DNA from: Pseudomonas putida
Lineage (GTDB): Bacteria > Pseudomonadota > Gammaproteobacteria > Pseudomonadales > Pseudomonadaceae
DNA length: 64,000 nt
Direction of reading: 5' to 3'
Assembly: GCF_028682635.1 (NCBI RefSeq)
Contig: NZ_JANHLK010000004.1
Span: 1 to 64,000 of the forward strand
The notes under the pieces are model-generated. The model worked only from the letters and a program-made list of their open reading frames with translations, had not been told where the DNA came from and did not search any database. Shown one piece after another: positions 1 through 8,471 of this stretch (within the stretch, counting starts at the first letter, position 1; every line of letters starts with the position of its first letter). Both the position numbers and the translations under genes were made by a program.

Positions 1-36
1 TTCGTCACCCAGGCGAATGAAATGTCCTTTGGCCAT
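1..36 (-). CDS. N-terminal 12 codons of a probable PAAR-domain protein (partial)
   Basis: Only the start is in the window: ATG at 36 reading MAKGHFIRLGDE off the left edge. A purine-rich GGGAG ribosome site lies about 8 bases upstream on the minus strand. The opening MAKG-F-LGD is, from memory, a common start of small Pseudomonas PAAR proteins, which cap type VI secretion spikes. Twelve residues are too few to prove this, so the family call is an inference. The stretch between this gene and position 380 holds no gene I can support. Confidence 0.4.
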   Translation of the reverse strand, partial: MAKGHFIRLGDE

Positions 37-180
37 TGCTGATCTCCCTCTCTGCTGGCGCTCCAGTCATGGAAAGCGCACCACTGTTATAGATCGATAA
101 GCCGACTCGAGATGAGTGGCTTAAGGCAAAGTACGTGGACAGAGAGGAAACTCAAGATGGTCGAGAAAATCAGGAAAGAT

Positions 181-323
181 CCCACAAGCCATGCAGAAAA
201 AGGCGACAAAAATGGAGATAGGACAAATACCAATTCGTACTCGGTTCTGGGATTTGAGATTGGCCTCGCGGTTTTCGGGGCTCCCACAAGCCGTACAGAA
301 AACGGCGACGAAAATTGTGACAG
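181..323. repeat. Pair of imperfect 41-bp direct repeats in the 37-380 intergenic stretch
   Basis: Bases 181-221 and 283-323 both begin cccacaagcc and share cagaaaa and ggcgac blocks; by eye they match at about 34 of 41 positions. The offset between copies is 102 bp. Small ORFs read through them in several frames, but none has a convincing ribosome site or protein family, so I treat the stretch as non-coding. Function unknown. Confidence 0.55.
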
Positions 324-329
324 GGTGAA

Positions 330-352
330 ACCGGGGCACCACGCGCCCCGGT
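330..352 (-). terminator. Hairpin downstream of the Tsx-like porin
   Basis: ACCGGGGC at 330-337 pairs perfectly with GCCCCGGT at 345-352 across a 7-base loop. It lies just past the 3' end of the minus-strand porin. In the minus direction it is followed by TTTCACC, a weak T tract, so termination efficiency is uncertain. Confidence 0.5.
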
Positions 353-380
353 CAAACGCCCTACCCGTCACGCTTTCCCG

Positions 381-1196
381 TCAGAAATGCACCTTCAGCA
401 ATAGGCTCAGCGCATTCTGGTCTGTTTCAAATCCTGAAGTGTCTTCAATCCCGTATTTATTCGACCAATAATCCCACTCAAGCCCCGCATAAAACTGCTT
501 CTGCCGTTGCCCCAGCGCTTTGCCCACGTCGTATTTGATCTGTGGGTTGAAGTGCAAGCTCTTGGCCACGTAGTTGGAGGTGCCTTTGTTGCCGACGTCG
601 TTGACGTACCACTCCAGGTAGCCGTCGAAGAGGATGTCGGAGCGGCCCAGCGGGAGGGTCATGGACCAGGTGGGGTTGATCTGCCATTGGCCGGAGGCCT
701 TGCCGGTGATGCCGTCGGGTTTGCGGTAGTAGGTGTTCAGGGAGAAGCGATCGAAGCCTGGAAGGGCGAGGTCGACAGCGGGGCCGAGCAGATATTTGCG
801 GTTGCGGTCTTCGCCGCGTTCGTAGGTGGCGGCGATGAGCACGTCCTTGACGATGCCGAAGCTGAGGGACCGGTCGCTGATTTTGCCCAGAGACAGGCGT
901 GGGGAGAATTCGCCGTAGTAGGAATGGCCGTCGCCACCCGAGAGGCCGTTGGACCATTTGTTGTCGACGAACATGAAGACGTCGCCCCAGGTCCAGCCGC
1001 TGGCGTGTTCGAAGGTCACCGTCTGCTGGGTGTCGTCGCCGGTGCCGTCGACTTTGAAGTGCTGGCCGTAGAGGTAGCTCAGGCTGTTGTCGTTCCACAG
1101 CAGCGGGCCGGCTTCGACGCTGGCGCTGGCCAGGGCGAAAAGCGACAGCAGGCTGCGGCGCAAAAGAGTAGGTGCTAGTAACGGAGATGTTTTCAT
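381..1196 (-). CDS. Tsx-like nucleoside-specific outer membrane channel
   Basis: 271 residues with a Sec signal peptide of roughly 29 residues ending ASVEA|GP. The rest is a beta-barrel-type sequence: alternating aromatic strands, many Gly/Asn/Asp turns, and a terminal VHF whose final Phe is the usual outer-membrane assembly signal. The order and spacing (start LLWNDNSLSYLYG, then TFEHASGWTWGD) fit the Tsx/OmpK family, which passes nucleosides and other small solutes. It is divergent from the ABC transporter/oxygenase operon across a 669-bp gap, so I infer that it supplies the outer-membrane step of that pathway. Substrate is not readable from sequence. Confidence 0.75.
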   Translation of the reverse strand: MKTSPLLAPTLLRRSLLSLFALASASVEAGPLLWNDNSLSYLYGQHFKVDGTGDDTQQTVTFEHASGWTWGDVFMFVDNKWSNGLSGGDGHSYYGEFSPRLSLGKISDRSLSFGIVKDVLIAATYERGEDRNRKYLLGPAVDLALPGFDRFSLNTYYRKPDGITGKASGQWQINPTWSMTLPLGRSDILFDGYLEWYVNDVGNKGTSNYVAKSLHFNPQIKYDVGKALGQRQKQFYAGLEWDYWSNKYGIEDTSGFETDQNALSLLLKVHF

Positions 1197-1367
1197 GGAC
1201 TGCCCCTGGTAGGTGATTGGCGTAAATCACCGGCAAGGCATGCCCGAGCTGCGGGATAGCCACTGTTCTGGCCCTCAGCGTACTGAGGGGCGCCCCTTGC
1301 CGGGTACGCGGCGTAATGCCGCCAGAGCAATGCCCGGCACCCTGGGTCCTGTTGGAGCCACTCAGTG

Positions 1368-1646
1368 CTGACCGCTTCTACTCGATCCGGAACTTAGCAC
1401 GGGTTGTGCCAACTGATCGAATACAATCCGCAGGCCATACTCAGCACAATCTATAGCTGAAATTGAACACGCAAATACCCAATGGATTGCGCACCATATT
1501 GAGGCCTGGGCGCCCGAGTTCGCACCGTCACGAATCGTCCTCCCCCACTGCTCACCAAGCGACTGACACGCCGGATCCCCTGACTGCGCGACAGCAACGA
1601 CTTGGCACACTTCTGGCTATGACTCCTCCCGAGTAGAAGCGGTCAG
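1368..1646. repeat. 280-bp segment bounded by 17-bp perfect inverted repeats (possible MITE)
   Basis: CTGACCGCTTCTACTCG at 1368-1384 recurs as its exact reverse complement at 1630-1646. Moving inward, TGTGCCAA at 1405-1412 is matched by TTGGCACA at 1602-1609, and the offset is exactly 20 bp on both sides. The termini therefore look like imperfect inverted repeats about 45 bp long. No transposase and no clear target-site duplication was seen. The 1197-1865 gap otherwise holds the divergent promoters of the porin and the ABC operon; I could not pick a convincing -35/-10 pair. Confidence 0.5.
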
Positions 1647-1865
1647 TGCCAGCGATGGCACCGGGCATTGCTCTTGCGCCCTCCCCTATGGGCGTACGTC
1701 CGATTGGATGCTTGAACGCGGCGCCAGCGCCCCGGGCAAGAGAGATGTGTTAGCCGCGTGTCTACAACTTGGCGCCCTCTCTCTTTCCACGTTCTCTCCA
1801 ATCGGTCCCTCGCTGGCGTGCCGATTGGCGCGCGGCGGTTTTCGAATCGTTGTGGAGAACACATC

Positions 1866-2888
1866 ATGAAAATTCGCTTTGCTTTGGGTCAACCGCTTCG
1901 CTCGATGCTGGCCATGGCCCTCGTGCCCGCTGCACTGATAGCGTCTCCGCTGGCCCTGGCCAATGACAAGGTGGTGCTGCTCACTTCCTGGTATGCCCAG
2001 GCCGAACAGGGTGGTTTCTACCAAGCCCTGGCCGATGGTTTGTACGAGAAGGAAGGCCTGGACGTGACCATTCGCATGGGTGGGCCGCAGGTCAATGGCA
2101 TGCAGTTGCTGGTCAACAAGCAGGCCGACTTCATCGTCAACTACGACTTGCAGATCCTCAAGAGCGTGGAGCAAGGCCTGCCCGTGGTAGCAGTGGCCGC
2201 GCCCTTCCAGGGCGACCCACAAGGGTTGCTGACCCATGCGGACGTCAGCGGCCTGGACTCCCTGCAGAACAAGCAGGTGCTGGTGTCCACCTCGGGCCAG
2301 CAAACCTGGTGGCCGTGGCTCAAGGGCAAGTATCAGCTCTCGGACAGCCAGGCGCGTCCCTACACCTTCAACCTGCAACCCTTCCTCGCTGACGCCAACA
2401 CCACGCAGCAGGCCTACGCCAGCTCCGAGTTGTTCCAGGCGCTGAAGACCGGCGAGAAAGCCAACTTTTTCCTGTTTGCCGACGCCGGCTACCCGCCCTA
2501 CGGCTCGACCCTGGCCACCCGCCAGGACGTGATCGATCAACACCCTGACCGAGTCCAGCGTTTTGTCCGCGCCTCGATGGAGGGCTGGAAGCGCTACCTG
2601 GACAACCCGAGCGCCAACTCTCTGATCAAGGCCGACAACCCGAACATGAGCGATGAGCTGCTCGCCTGGGGCTTGTCGACCCTCAAGCAATACCGCCTTG
2701 TCACCGGTGGTGATGCCGCCACCCAGGGCATCGGTGTGATGAGCGATGCGCGCTGGCAGGCTACCCGCAATTTCATGGTCGAGGCCGGCCTGCTCGGTGC
2801 CGATGCGCCTTGGCAGAAGGCCTATACCACGCGCTTCGTTCAGGACCTGAAGGTGCTGCCGACCTTTGAGCAGGCCGCCAGCCGCTAA
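1866..2888 (+). CDS. NMT1/SsuA-type ABC transporter substrate-binding protein
   Basis: 340 residues. I chose ATG 1866, preceded by GGAG, because it starts directly at a signal peptide (MKIRFALG..., cleavage near LALA|ND); the longer open frame upstream lacks a leader. The mature protein opens VVLLTSWYAQAEQGG and continues with the GLYEKEGLDV element of NMT1/ThiY/SsuA binding proteins, whose known ligands are sulfonates, pyrimidines and other small heterocycles. It is the first gene of an operon with the oxygenase, ATPase, permease, deaminase and reductase, so it should deliver the compound those enzymes degrade. The exact ligand is unknown. Confidence 0.85.
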   Translation: MKIRFALGQPLRSMLAMALVPAALIASPLALANDKVVLLTSWYAQAEQGGFYQALADGLYEKEGLDVTIRMGGPQVNGMQLLVNKQADFIVNYDLQILKSVEQGLPVVAVAAPFQGDPQGLLTHADVSGLDSLQNKQVLVSTSGQQTWWPWLKGKYQLSDSQARPYTFNLQPFLADANTTQQAYASSELFQALKTGEKANFFLFADAGYPPYGSTLATRQDVIDQHPDRVQRFVRASMEGWKRYLDNPSANSLIKADNPNMSDELLAWGLSTLKQYRLVTGGDAATQGIGVMSDARWQATRNFMVEAGLLGADAPWQKAYTTRFVQDLKVLPTFEQAASR

Positions 2889-2963
2889 GCCCGATTGCAC
2901 CAACTTTGCACCCAAAGCCCGGGCCCAAGAGCCGGCTGAACGAACACCGTGAGGACACTTGTC

Positions 2964-3989
2964 ATGTTGGTTACCAAACAACCTGTATTGCGCCGTTTCT
3001 GGTACGCCCTGCTGCCCATGACCGCGCTGGATGCCGGCCCGCAACCCTTCACTTTATTGGGCGAAGCCCTGGTGCTGTGGAAGCGCCCCGACGGCACCCC
3101 GGTGGCCATGCGCGACCGTTGCTGCCACCGCACCGCCAAACTGTCCAAGGGCTTTGTCAGCGAGGACGGCAACATTGCCTGCGGCTATCACGGCTGGGAA
3201 TACGACTGCACCGGCACCTGCGTGAAGATCCCGCAGAACCCCGCGGGCATGATCCCGCCGGGCGCCTCGGTCCAGGCCTTTCACTGCCAGGAAAAATACG
3301 GCTACGCCTGGGTCGCCCTCGACGATCCGCTGCAACCGATCCCTGAGTTTCCCGAAGACGGCGCCCCGGGCTACCGGCGCATCTTCCAGTTTTATGAAGA
3401 GTGGAAAACCAGCCCGCTGCGGGTCATGGAAAACTCCTTCGACAACTCGCACTTTTCCTTTGTCCACAAGGCCAACTTCGGCCTGTTCGACCAGCCGGCG
3501 CCGGCCGGCTACGAGTTTCACGAAACCGACTACGGCTTCGAGGCCGAAACCCGAGTGCCGATCCGCAACCCCGAAGAAAGCTTTCGCATCACCGGCACCC
3601 GCGAGCCGATCACCCAGCGCCATCTGATCAACCGTTATTACCTGCCCTTTTCTCGGCGCTTTGGCTGCATGTACCCGGACAGCGGCATCCACCACATCAT
3701 CTACAACTGCGCGACACCCATGGAAGACGGGCGCCTGATGCGGGTCCAGTGGCTGTATCGCAACGACAGCGAGGAGCAATGCTCGACCCAGGAACTGATC
3801 GATTGGGACGCGGCGATCACCGCCGAAGACCGCGACATTCTGGAAGCCACCGATTACGACGCCTGTGTCGACACCCGGCGGCGGGTGGAACTGCACATGC
3901 CGTCGGACAAGCCCGGCCTGGTGATTCGCCGGCAACTGCTGGGCCTGCTCGAAGCCCACGGCGAAAGCGAAGTGTTCCTCAGCCACTGA
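2964..3989 (+). CDS. Rieske non-heme iron oxygenase, HpxD/N-demethylase-like
   Basis: 341 residues from ATG 2964, which has GAGG nine bases upstream; a GTG at 2949 is less likely. The Rieske [2Fe-2S] ligands are C53-x-H55 and C73-x-x-H76 in the N-terminal domain. The mononuclear iron site is D160-x2-H163-x4-H168. This is the alpha-subunit type seen in KshA, HpxD and caffeine N-demethylases, without a beta subunit. Electrons should come from the reductase encoded at 7185-8129. Its neighbours are a heterocycle-type transporter and an 8-oxoguanine-deaminase-like enzyme, so I infer that it hydroxylates a purine-like ring. N- or O-demethylation is the main alternative, because a formate dehydrogenase follows. 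Confidence 0.85.
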   Translation: MLVTKQPVLRRFWYALLPMTALDAGPQPFTLLGEALVLWKRPDGTPVAMRDRCCHRTAKLSKGFVSEDGNIACGYHGWEYDCTGTCVKIPQNPAGMIPPGASVQAFHCQEKYGYAWVALDDPLQPIPEFPEDGAPGYRRIFQFYEEWKTSPLRVMENSFDNSHFSFVHKANFGLFDQPAPAGYEFHETDYGFEAETRVPIRNPEESFRITGTREPITQRHLINRYYLPFSRRFGCMYPDSGIHHIIYNCATPMEDGRLMRVQWLYRNDSEEQCSTQELIDWDAAITAEDRDILEATDYDACVDTRRRVELHMPSDKPGLVIRRQLLGLLEAHGESEVFLSH

Positions 3990-3996
3990 ATTCAAC

Positions 3997-4014
3997 GCCC
4001 CGGTGCGCCGGGGC
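3997..4014 (+). terminator. Intercistronic hairpin between oxygenase and ABC ATPase genes
   Basis: GCCCCGG at 3997-4003 pairs with CCGGGGC at 4008-4014 around a TGCG tetraloop. It is followed by TTATCC, not a real T tract. It probably acts as an mRNA stabiliser or weak attenuator that lets the oxygenase be expressed at a different level from the transporter. Confidence 0.45.
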
Positions 4015-4049
4015 TTATCCGGTCGCTCATGACCCCAGGGGAGAGCGCT

Positions 4050-4892
4050 ATGTTGATGCAAACCATAACGGCGGCCAACGCCCGGCCACAGGCATTGCCC
4101 GACACCGACAGCGTTAGTGTGCAAACACCGCTGTTCGCCAACCAGGTGGAAAAAACCTACAGCAATGGCACCCAGGCCTTGAGCCGGGTGAAGCTGGCGA
4201 TTCAGCGCGGTGAGTTCGTGTCGTTGCTCGGCCCTTCGGGCTGCGGCAAGAGCACCTTGCTGAAGATGTTCGCCGGCCTCGAACAACCCTCTGCCGGCCA
4301 TGTGCGCTGGTGGGGCAAGGACAGCCCGGCCAGCCCGACGCAGGGTCAAAGCCTGGCCATGGTGTTCCAGGAGGCGACCCTGATGCCTTGGGCCCGGGTC
4401 AGCGATAACGTGCGCCTGCCCCTGGACCTGGCCGGTGTGCCCAAGGCCCAGAGCCAGCCCAAGGTCGACGCGGCTCTGGCCCTGGTCGGCCTGGACCGCT
4501 TCAGCCAGGTGTACCCGCGGGAGCTGTCCGGCGGCATGCAAATGCGCGCATCCATCGCCCGAGCCCTGGCCACCGAGCCCAATCTGCTGCTGATGGATGA
4601 ACCCTTCGGCGCCCTCGACGAGTTCACCCGCAACAAGCTCGACAGCGACCTGCGCCAGCTGTGGGCCAGCCGCGACCTGACCGTGGTGTTCGTCACCCAC
4701 AGCATCTTCGAGGCGGTGTACCTGTCGTCGCGGGTGGTGGTGATGGGCGCACGCCCGGGCCGGGTGATCGCCGACATCGAGATCGACGGCCCCCTGGAGC
4801 GGGACGAGGCCTACCGCACCTCCCCGGCCTTTATCGAGCAGTGCGCACGCCTGTCCCGATTGCTGGCCCAGGCCAATGGCGACCCTTGCTGA
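4050..4892 (+). CDS. ABC transporter ATP-binding protein (SsuB/TauB type)
   Basis: 280 residues from ATG 4050, which sits seven bases after AGGGGAGAG; the in-frame ATG at 4029 has no such site. Walker A is GPSGCGKST, the Q loop is VFQEATLMPW, the signature is LSGGMQMRASIARAL, and Walker B is LLLMDEPFGALDE with the switch histidine in FVTHS. The sequence fits the nitrate/sulfonate/taurine subfamily. It works with the permease 21 bp downstream and the binding protein upstream. Confidence 0.9.
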   Translation: MLMQTITAANARPQALPDTDSVSVQTPLFANQVEKTYSNGTQALSRVKLAIQRGEFVSLLGPSGCGKSTLLKMFAGLEQPSAGHVRWWGKDSPASPTQGQSLAMVFQEATLMPWARVSDNVRLPLDLAGVPKAQSQPKVDAALALVGLDRFSQVYPRELSGGMQMRASIARALATEPNLLLMDEPFGALDEFTRNKLDSDLRQLWASRDLTVVFVTHSIFEAVYLSSRVVVMGARPGRVIADIEIDGPLERDEAYRTSPAFIEQCARLSRLLAQANGDPC

Positions 4893-4913
4893 TTTCACTT
4901 TGAGAGCCCAATC

Positions 4914-5717
4914 ATGAGCCCATCCTCTACTCCCTGGTTGCGTCACCCCACGGTGTTGCGCATCGTCTCGCCGCTGCTGCTCGGCGCCGTGTTGCTGAGC
5001 CTGTGGCAACTGGCCTGCGTGGCCTGGAAAGTGCCGGTGTACCTGGTGCCCTCCCCGGCCGACATCGGCCGCACCCTGGTCAGCGATGGCCCGATGCTGC
5101 TCGGTGCGTTGTGGATGACCTTGAAGATCACCTTCTTCTCGTTCGCCCTGGCGGTACTGATCGGCACTTTGGCGGCCTTTGTCTTCGTACAGAGCCGGGT
5201 GCTGGAAGCCAGCCTGTTTCCCTACGCCATCCTGCTGCAGGTCACGCCGGTGGTGGCGGTGGCGCCGCTGATCATCATCTGGTGCAGCAACACCACGCTG
5301 GCGTTGGTGATTTGCGCGACCCTGGTGGCGATTTTCCCGATCATCGCCAACACCGTACTCGGCCTGCGCAGCGTCAACCCCGGCCTGCTCAATCTGTTCC
5401 GCCTGAACCGCGCCAGCCGCTGGCAGGTACTGCTGCGCCTGCGCATTCCCAGCGCCCTTCCGTGTTTTTTTGCCGGGCTGCGCATTGCCAGCGGGCTGGC
5501 CTTGATCGGCGCGGTGGTGGCGGAGTTCGTCGCCGGCACCGGGGGCACTGGCGCCGGGCTGGCGTACCAGATTCTCCAGGCCGGCTTTCAACTGAATATT
5601 CCAAGGCTTTTCGCCGCCCTGCTGCTGATCGCCCTGACCGGTGTCGCGCTGTTCAGCCTGATGGCCCTGCTGGCCCGGTTGAGCCTGCGCAACTGGCACG
5701 AAAGCGAACTCGGCTAA
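4914..5717 (+). CDS. ABC transporter permease (SsuC/TauC type)
   Basis: 267 residues with about six hydrophobic membrane segments. The EAA-type cytoplasmic loop, around LNLFRLNRASRWQVLLRLRIP, contacts the ATPase. This is a single-permease system typical of the SsuABC/ThiXYZ class. It lies between the ATPase and the amidohydrolase with short gaps, so it is part of one operon. Confidence 0.88.
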   Translation: MSPSSTPWLRHPTVLRIVSPLLLGAVLLSLWQLACVAWKVPVYLVPSPADIGRTLVSDGPMLLGALWMTLKITFFSFALAVLIGTLAAFVFVQSRVLEASLFPYAILLQVTPVVAVAPLIIIWCSNTTLALVICATLVAIFPIIANTVLGLRSVNPGLLNLFRLNRASRWQVLLRLRIPSALPCFFAGLRIASGLALIGAVVAEFVAGTGGTGAGLAYQILQAGFQLNIPRLFAALLLIALTGVALFSLMALLARLSLRNWHESELG

Positions 5718-5757
5718 CCCTTTGAGTCCGCCGCAAGCGCGGCGTATGGAGCCTCAC

Positions 5758-7188
5758 ATGACGTTTCAAAACAGTTGGCTGGTGCGCAATGCCAGCGCCA
5801 TTCTCACCGGTTTGTCCGGCGCGGCGGCGCGCCATGCCGGGCCCGATATTCGCATCATCGACGGGCGCATCGCCGCCATCGGCGCCCTGCAAGCCCTGCC
5901 TGGGGAGCGCATGCTGGATGCCACCGATTGCGTGGTCTACCCGGCGTGGGTCAACACCCACCATCACCTGTTCCAGTCGCTGCTCAAGGGCATTCCCGCA
6001 GGTATCGACCAAAGCCTGGGGGCCTGGCTGGGCGCTGTGCCCTATCGCTATCGCGGCATGTTTGACGAGCAGAGCTTTCGCCTGGCCGCACGCATTGGCC
6101 TGGTTGAATTGGCGCGCTCCGGCTGCGCCACCGTCGCCGACCACCATTACCTGTACTTGCCGGGCATGGCCTTCGACAGTGCCCAGGTGCTGTTCGAGGA
6201 AGCCGAACGGCTGGGGCTGCGTTTTGTCCTGTGCCGAGGCGGTGCCACGCAGGCGCGGCAAGCGGAAGGCAACGCGGTGGCCGGGCCGGAGACCCTGGAG
6301 CAGTACCTGGGCGACGTTGAACGCCTGGTGCGGCGTTACCACGACCCGGCCGCCGACGCCTGGCGCCGTGTGGTGATGGCGCCCACCAGCCCGCCCTACT
6401 CCATGCCGGCGGAGCACCTGCGGGAAACCGCCCGGGTTGCCCGGCGGCTGGGAATCCGCCTGCACAGCCATCTGAGCGAAACCGTCGAATACCAGAACGA
6501 GGTGCAGCAACGCCATGGCATGTCGCCGGTGGCGTTCTGTGCCGAGCAGGAGTGGCTGGGGCCGGACGTGTGGTTCGCCCATCTGGTGAAACTCGACGCC
6601 GAGGAAATCCAGATGCTCGGGGCCAGCGGCACGGGCATCGCCCATTGCCCGCAAAGCAATGGCCGCCTGGGCAGCGGCATCGCCGATGTGGTGGCCATGG
6701 AAGCCGCCGGGATGCAGGTGTCGATCGGCGTGGACGGCGCCGCCTCCAACGAGGCTTGCGACATGATCAGCGAAACCCACGCCGCCTGGCTGATGCAGCG
6801 GGCCAAGGCCGGCGAACGCACCCGTGCGCGTCATGCCGGCGGCGACGAGGAAGGCGGTGCACACGCGGCAACGGTGGAAGACGTGGTGCGCTGGGGTACC
6901 GCCGGCGGGGCCAAGGTGCTGGGGCTGGACGACGTGGGCAGCCTGCAGGTGGGCATGGCGGCCGACCTGGCGATCTACCGCCTCGACCAGCCGCGCTACT
7001 TCGGCCTGCACGACCCGGCGATCGGCCCGGTGGTGGGAGGTGGACGCCCGACCTTGCGCGCCTTGCTGGTGGGCGGACGGTTGACCGTCGACAACGACCA
7101 ACTGCCCGACCTCGACCTGGCCGAACTCGGCGCCCAGGCCCGGGACGCGGTGCGCCGCTTGCAGCAGGCCGCAGGAGTACGCGCATGA
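5758..7188 (+). CDS. Amidohydrolase-superfamily deaminase, 8-oxoguanine deaminase-like
   Basis: 476 residues. ATG 5758 follows GGAG at 5748-5751; I prefer it to the upstream in-frame start at 5722. The metal-binding elements of the subtype III amidohydrolases are present: NTHHH after the first strand, the LHSHLSE histidine and glutamate, and GVDGAASNE carrying the catalytic aspartate. Overall order matches what I remember of Pseudomonas 8-oxoguanine deaminase (VNTHHH, ADHHY, GVDGSASND), AtzB and SsnA. If the activity is the same, it converts 8-oxoguanine to urate. Other oxo-purines or pterins are possible. Its 3' end overlaps the reductase start (ATGA). Confidence 0.75.
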   Translation: MTFQNSWLVRNASAILTGLSGAAARHAGPDIRIIDGRIAAIGALQALPGERMLDATDCVVYPAWVNTHHHLFQSLLKGIPAGIDQSLGAWLGAVPYRYRGMFDEQSFRLAARIGLVELARSGCATVADHHYLYLPGMAFDSAQVLFEEAERLGLRFVLCRGGATQARQAEGNAVAGPETLEQYLGDVERLVRRYHDPAADAWRRVVMAPTSPPYSMPAEHLRETARVARRLGIRLHSHLSETVEYQNEVQQRHGMSPVAFCAEQEWLGPDVWFAHLVKLDAEEIQMLGASGTGIAHCPQSNGRLGSGIADVVAMEAAGMQVSIGVDGAASNEACDMISETHAAWLMQRAKAGERTRARHAGGDEEGGAHAATVEDVVRWGTAGGAKVLGLDDVGSLQVGMAADLAIYRLDQPRYFGLHDPAIGPVVGGGRPTLRALLVGGRLTVDNDQLPDLDLAELGAQARDAVRRLQQAAGVRA

Positions 7189-8129
7189 GCTGGTCTGCCC
7201 TGCACGTGCGCAGCCTGCGCCTGGAAGCCGACGATGTGCTGGGTATCGAACTGGCGCCCGTCGACGCCGCGCCCCTGCCCTTCACCTGGACGCCAGGCGC
7301 CCATGTCGACCTGCGCCTGGGCAACGGCGCGGTGCGCCAGTACTCGGTGCTGAGCCTGCCGGAAGATGGCCACCTGTACCTGGGGATCAAGCGCGAGCCA
7401 GCCTCCCGGGGTGGCTCGCGCTGGCTGCACGAGCAACTGCGCCTGGGTGCGCAGATCGAAGTCAGCGCGCCACGCAACCTGTTCGCCCTGCAACCGGGCA
7501 GCGGGCCGGTGACGCTGGTGGCGGCGGGCATCGGCATTACCCCGTTGTTGCCGATGTATCGCCAGTGCCTGGCCGAAGGCCGCCCCGTGCGCTTGCTCTA
7601 TTTCACCCGGGAGACGCGCGAGGCGCCTTTCATCCAACGCCTGGGCGCGGACGTCCAGTGGTACGGCGGGTTGCGCGCCGGGCAGATTGCCGAGCTGCTG
7701 GCCAGTCAATTTCCCGCCTGGCAAAGCGCAGCCGGTCTGTACTGCTGCGGCCCGACCGGCTTCATGGACACCGTCGAACAGGCGGCGCTCAAGGCGAACT
7801 GGCCAGCCACAGCCCTGTATCGCGAGCACTTCCAGGCCCGGCAGCCCGCGAGCCTTGAGACGCAGGGCTTTTCACTGGAGCTGCGACGCAGTGGTTGTGA
7901 GGTCCAGGTGCAAGCCGGGGAAAGCCTGATCCAGGCAGCTTCGCGGGCCGGGGTCAATCTGGAATTTTCCTGTGGCATGGGCATGTGCGGCGCTTGTGTG
8001 TGCCGGGTCCTTGAAGGCGAACCGGAACACCGCGACGACTGCCTGAATGACGCCCAGCGCCAAAGTGGTGAATGGATCGCGCCCTGCGTTTCCGGTAGTC
8101 GCGGCACACGCCTGGTGCTGGATGCCTGA
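7185..8129 (+). CDS. FMN/[2Fe-2S] oxidoreductase, electron donor to the Rieske oxygenase (HpxE/VanB type)
   Basis: 314 residues; ATG 7185 overlaps the previous stop by four bases. The FMN-binding motif is RQYS at about residue 49, followed by an NAD-binding domain (VAAGIGITPLLPM and YCCGPTGFM) and a C-terminal plant-type [2Fe-2S] domain with CGMGMCGAC and a later Cys. This is the phthalate-dioxygenase-reductase layout. It should pass electrons from NAD(P)H to the oxygenase at 2964-3989. Translational coupling to the deaminase supports a single pathway. Confidence 0.9.
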   Translation: MSWSALHVRSLRLEADDVLGIELAPVDAAPLPFTWTPGAHVDLRLGNGAVRQYSVLSLPEDGHLYLGIKREPASRGGSRWLHEQLRLGAQIEVSAPRNLFALQPGSGPVTLVAAGIGITPLLPMYRQCLAEGRPVRLLYFTRETREAPFIQRLGADVQWYGGLRAGQIAELLASQFPAWQSAAGLYCCGPTGFMDTVEQAALKANWPATALYREHFQARQPASLETQGFSLELRRSGCEVQVQAGESLIQAASRAGVNLEFSCGMGMCGACVCRVLEGEPEHRDDCLNDAQRQSGEWIAPCVSGSRGTRLVLDA

Positions 8130-8140
8130 GCGGTGAGGAA

Positions 8141-8162
8141 TGAGGCCCGTCAAAGCGGGCCT
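8141..8162 (+). terminator. Hairpin closing the oxygenase/transporter operon
   Basis: AGGCCCG and CGGGCCT form a perfect stem around a short loop (tcaaag), about 15 bp after the reductase stop. Downstream bases are GGTTGGGC, so the T tract is poor. The following 8163-8471 stretch has no gene I can support and should contain the fds promoter. Confidence 0.55.
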
Positions 8163-8471
8163 GGTTGGGCCGTCCATAAATGCCCAACCCAACATTTGCG
8201 CCGCACTCTTCTAGACTTAATAGGTGGTCGCAGACAGAACCAAGCACGTCGCTTTGGTACAGCTGAATCAACGCCCCCGTGGCAATCTGGGTTTTATGCC
8301 CTTTCAGAGGCGCGGCGAAGACCGTGCCGGGCACAACAAGATGCCCGCTCAGGGTGCCCTGGCCTACGGCCTGAAATTGCCACGATGCCGTGACGTGGTG
8401 TGAGTGCCGCAGCCGACACTTTCGGACGACCGACAACCATCTGGTTTGTCCGTGACCGTGAGGATTGCTGA

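Noticed and set aside
112..471. 119-residue ORF downstream of the Tsx gene
   Set aside because: Runs across direct repeats, a terminator and the porin 3' end; no ribosome site.
1595..1620. Possible sigma-54 promoter (TTGGCACACTTCTGGC) before the ABC operon
   Set aside because: The -12 element should read TTGC and here is TGGC, and it forms part of the inverted-repeat element.
3054..5699. 881-codon open frame on the minus strand
   Set aside because: It runs opposite to the oxygenase, ATPase and permease genes, is low in complexity (Gln, Gly, His, Arg) and has no domain; a GC-rich shadow.
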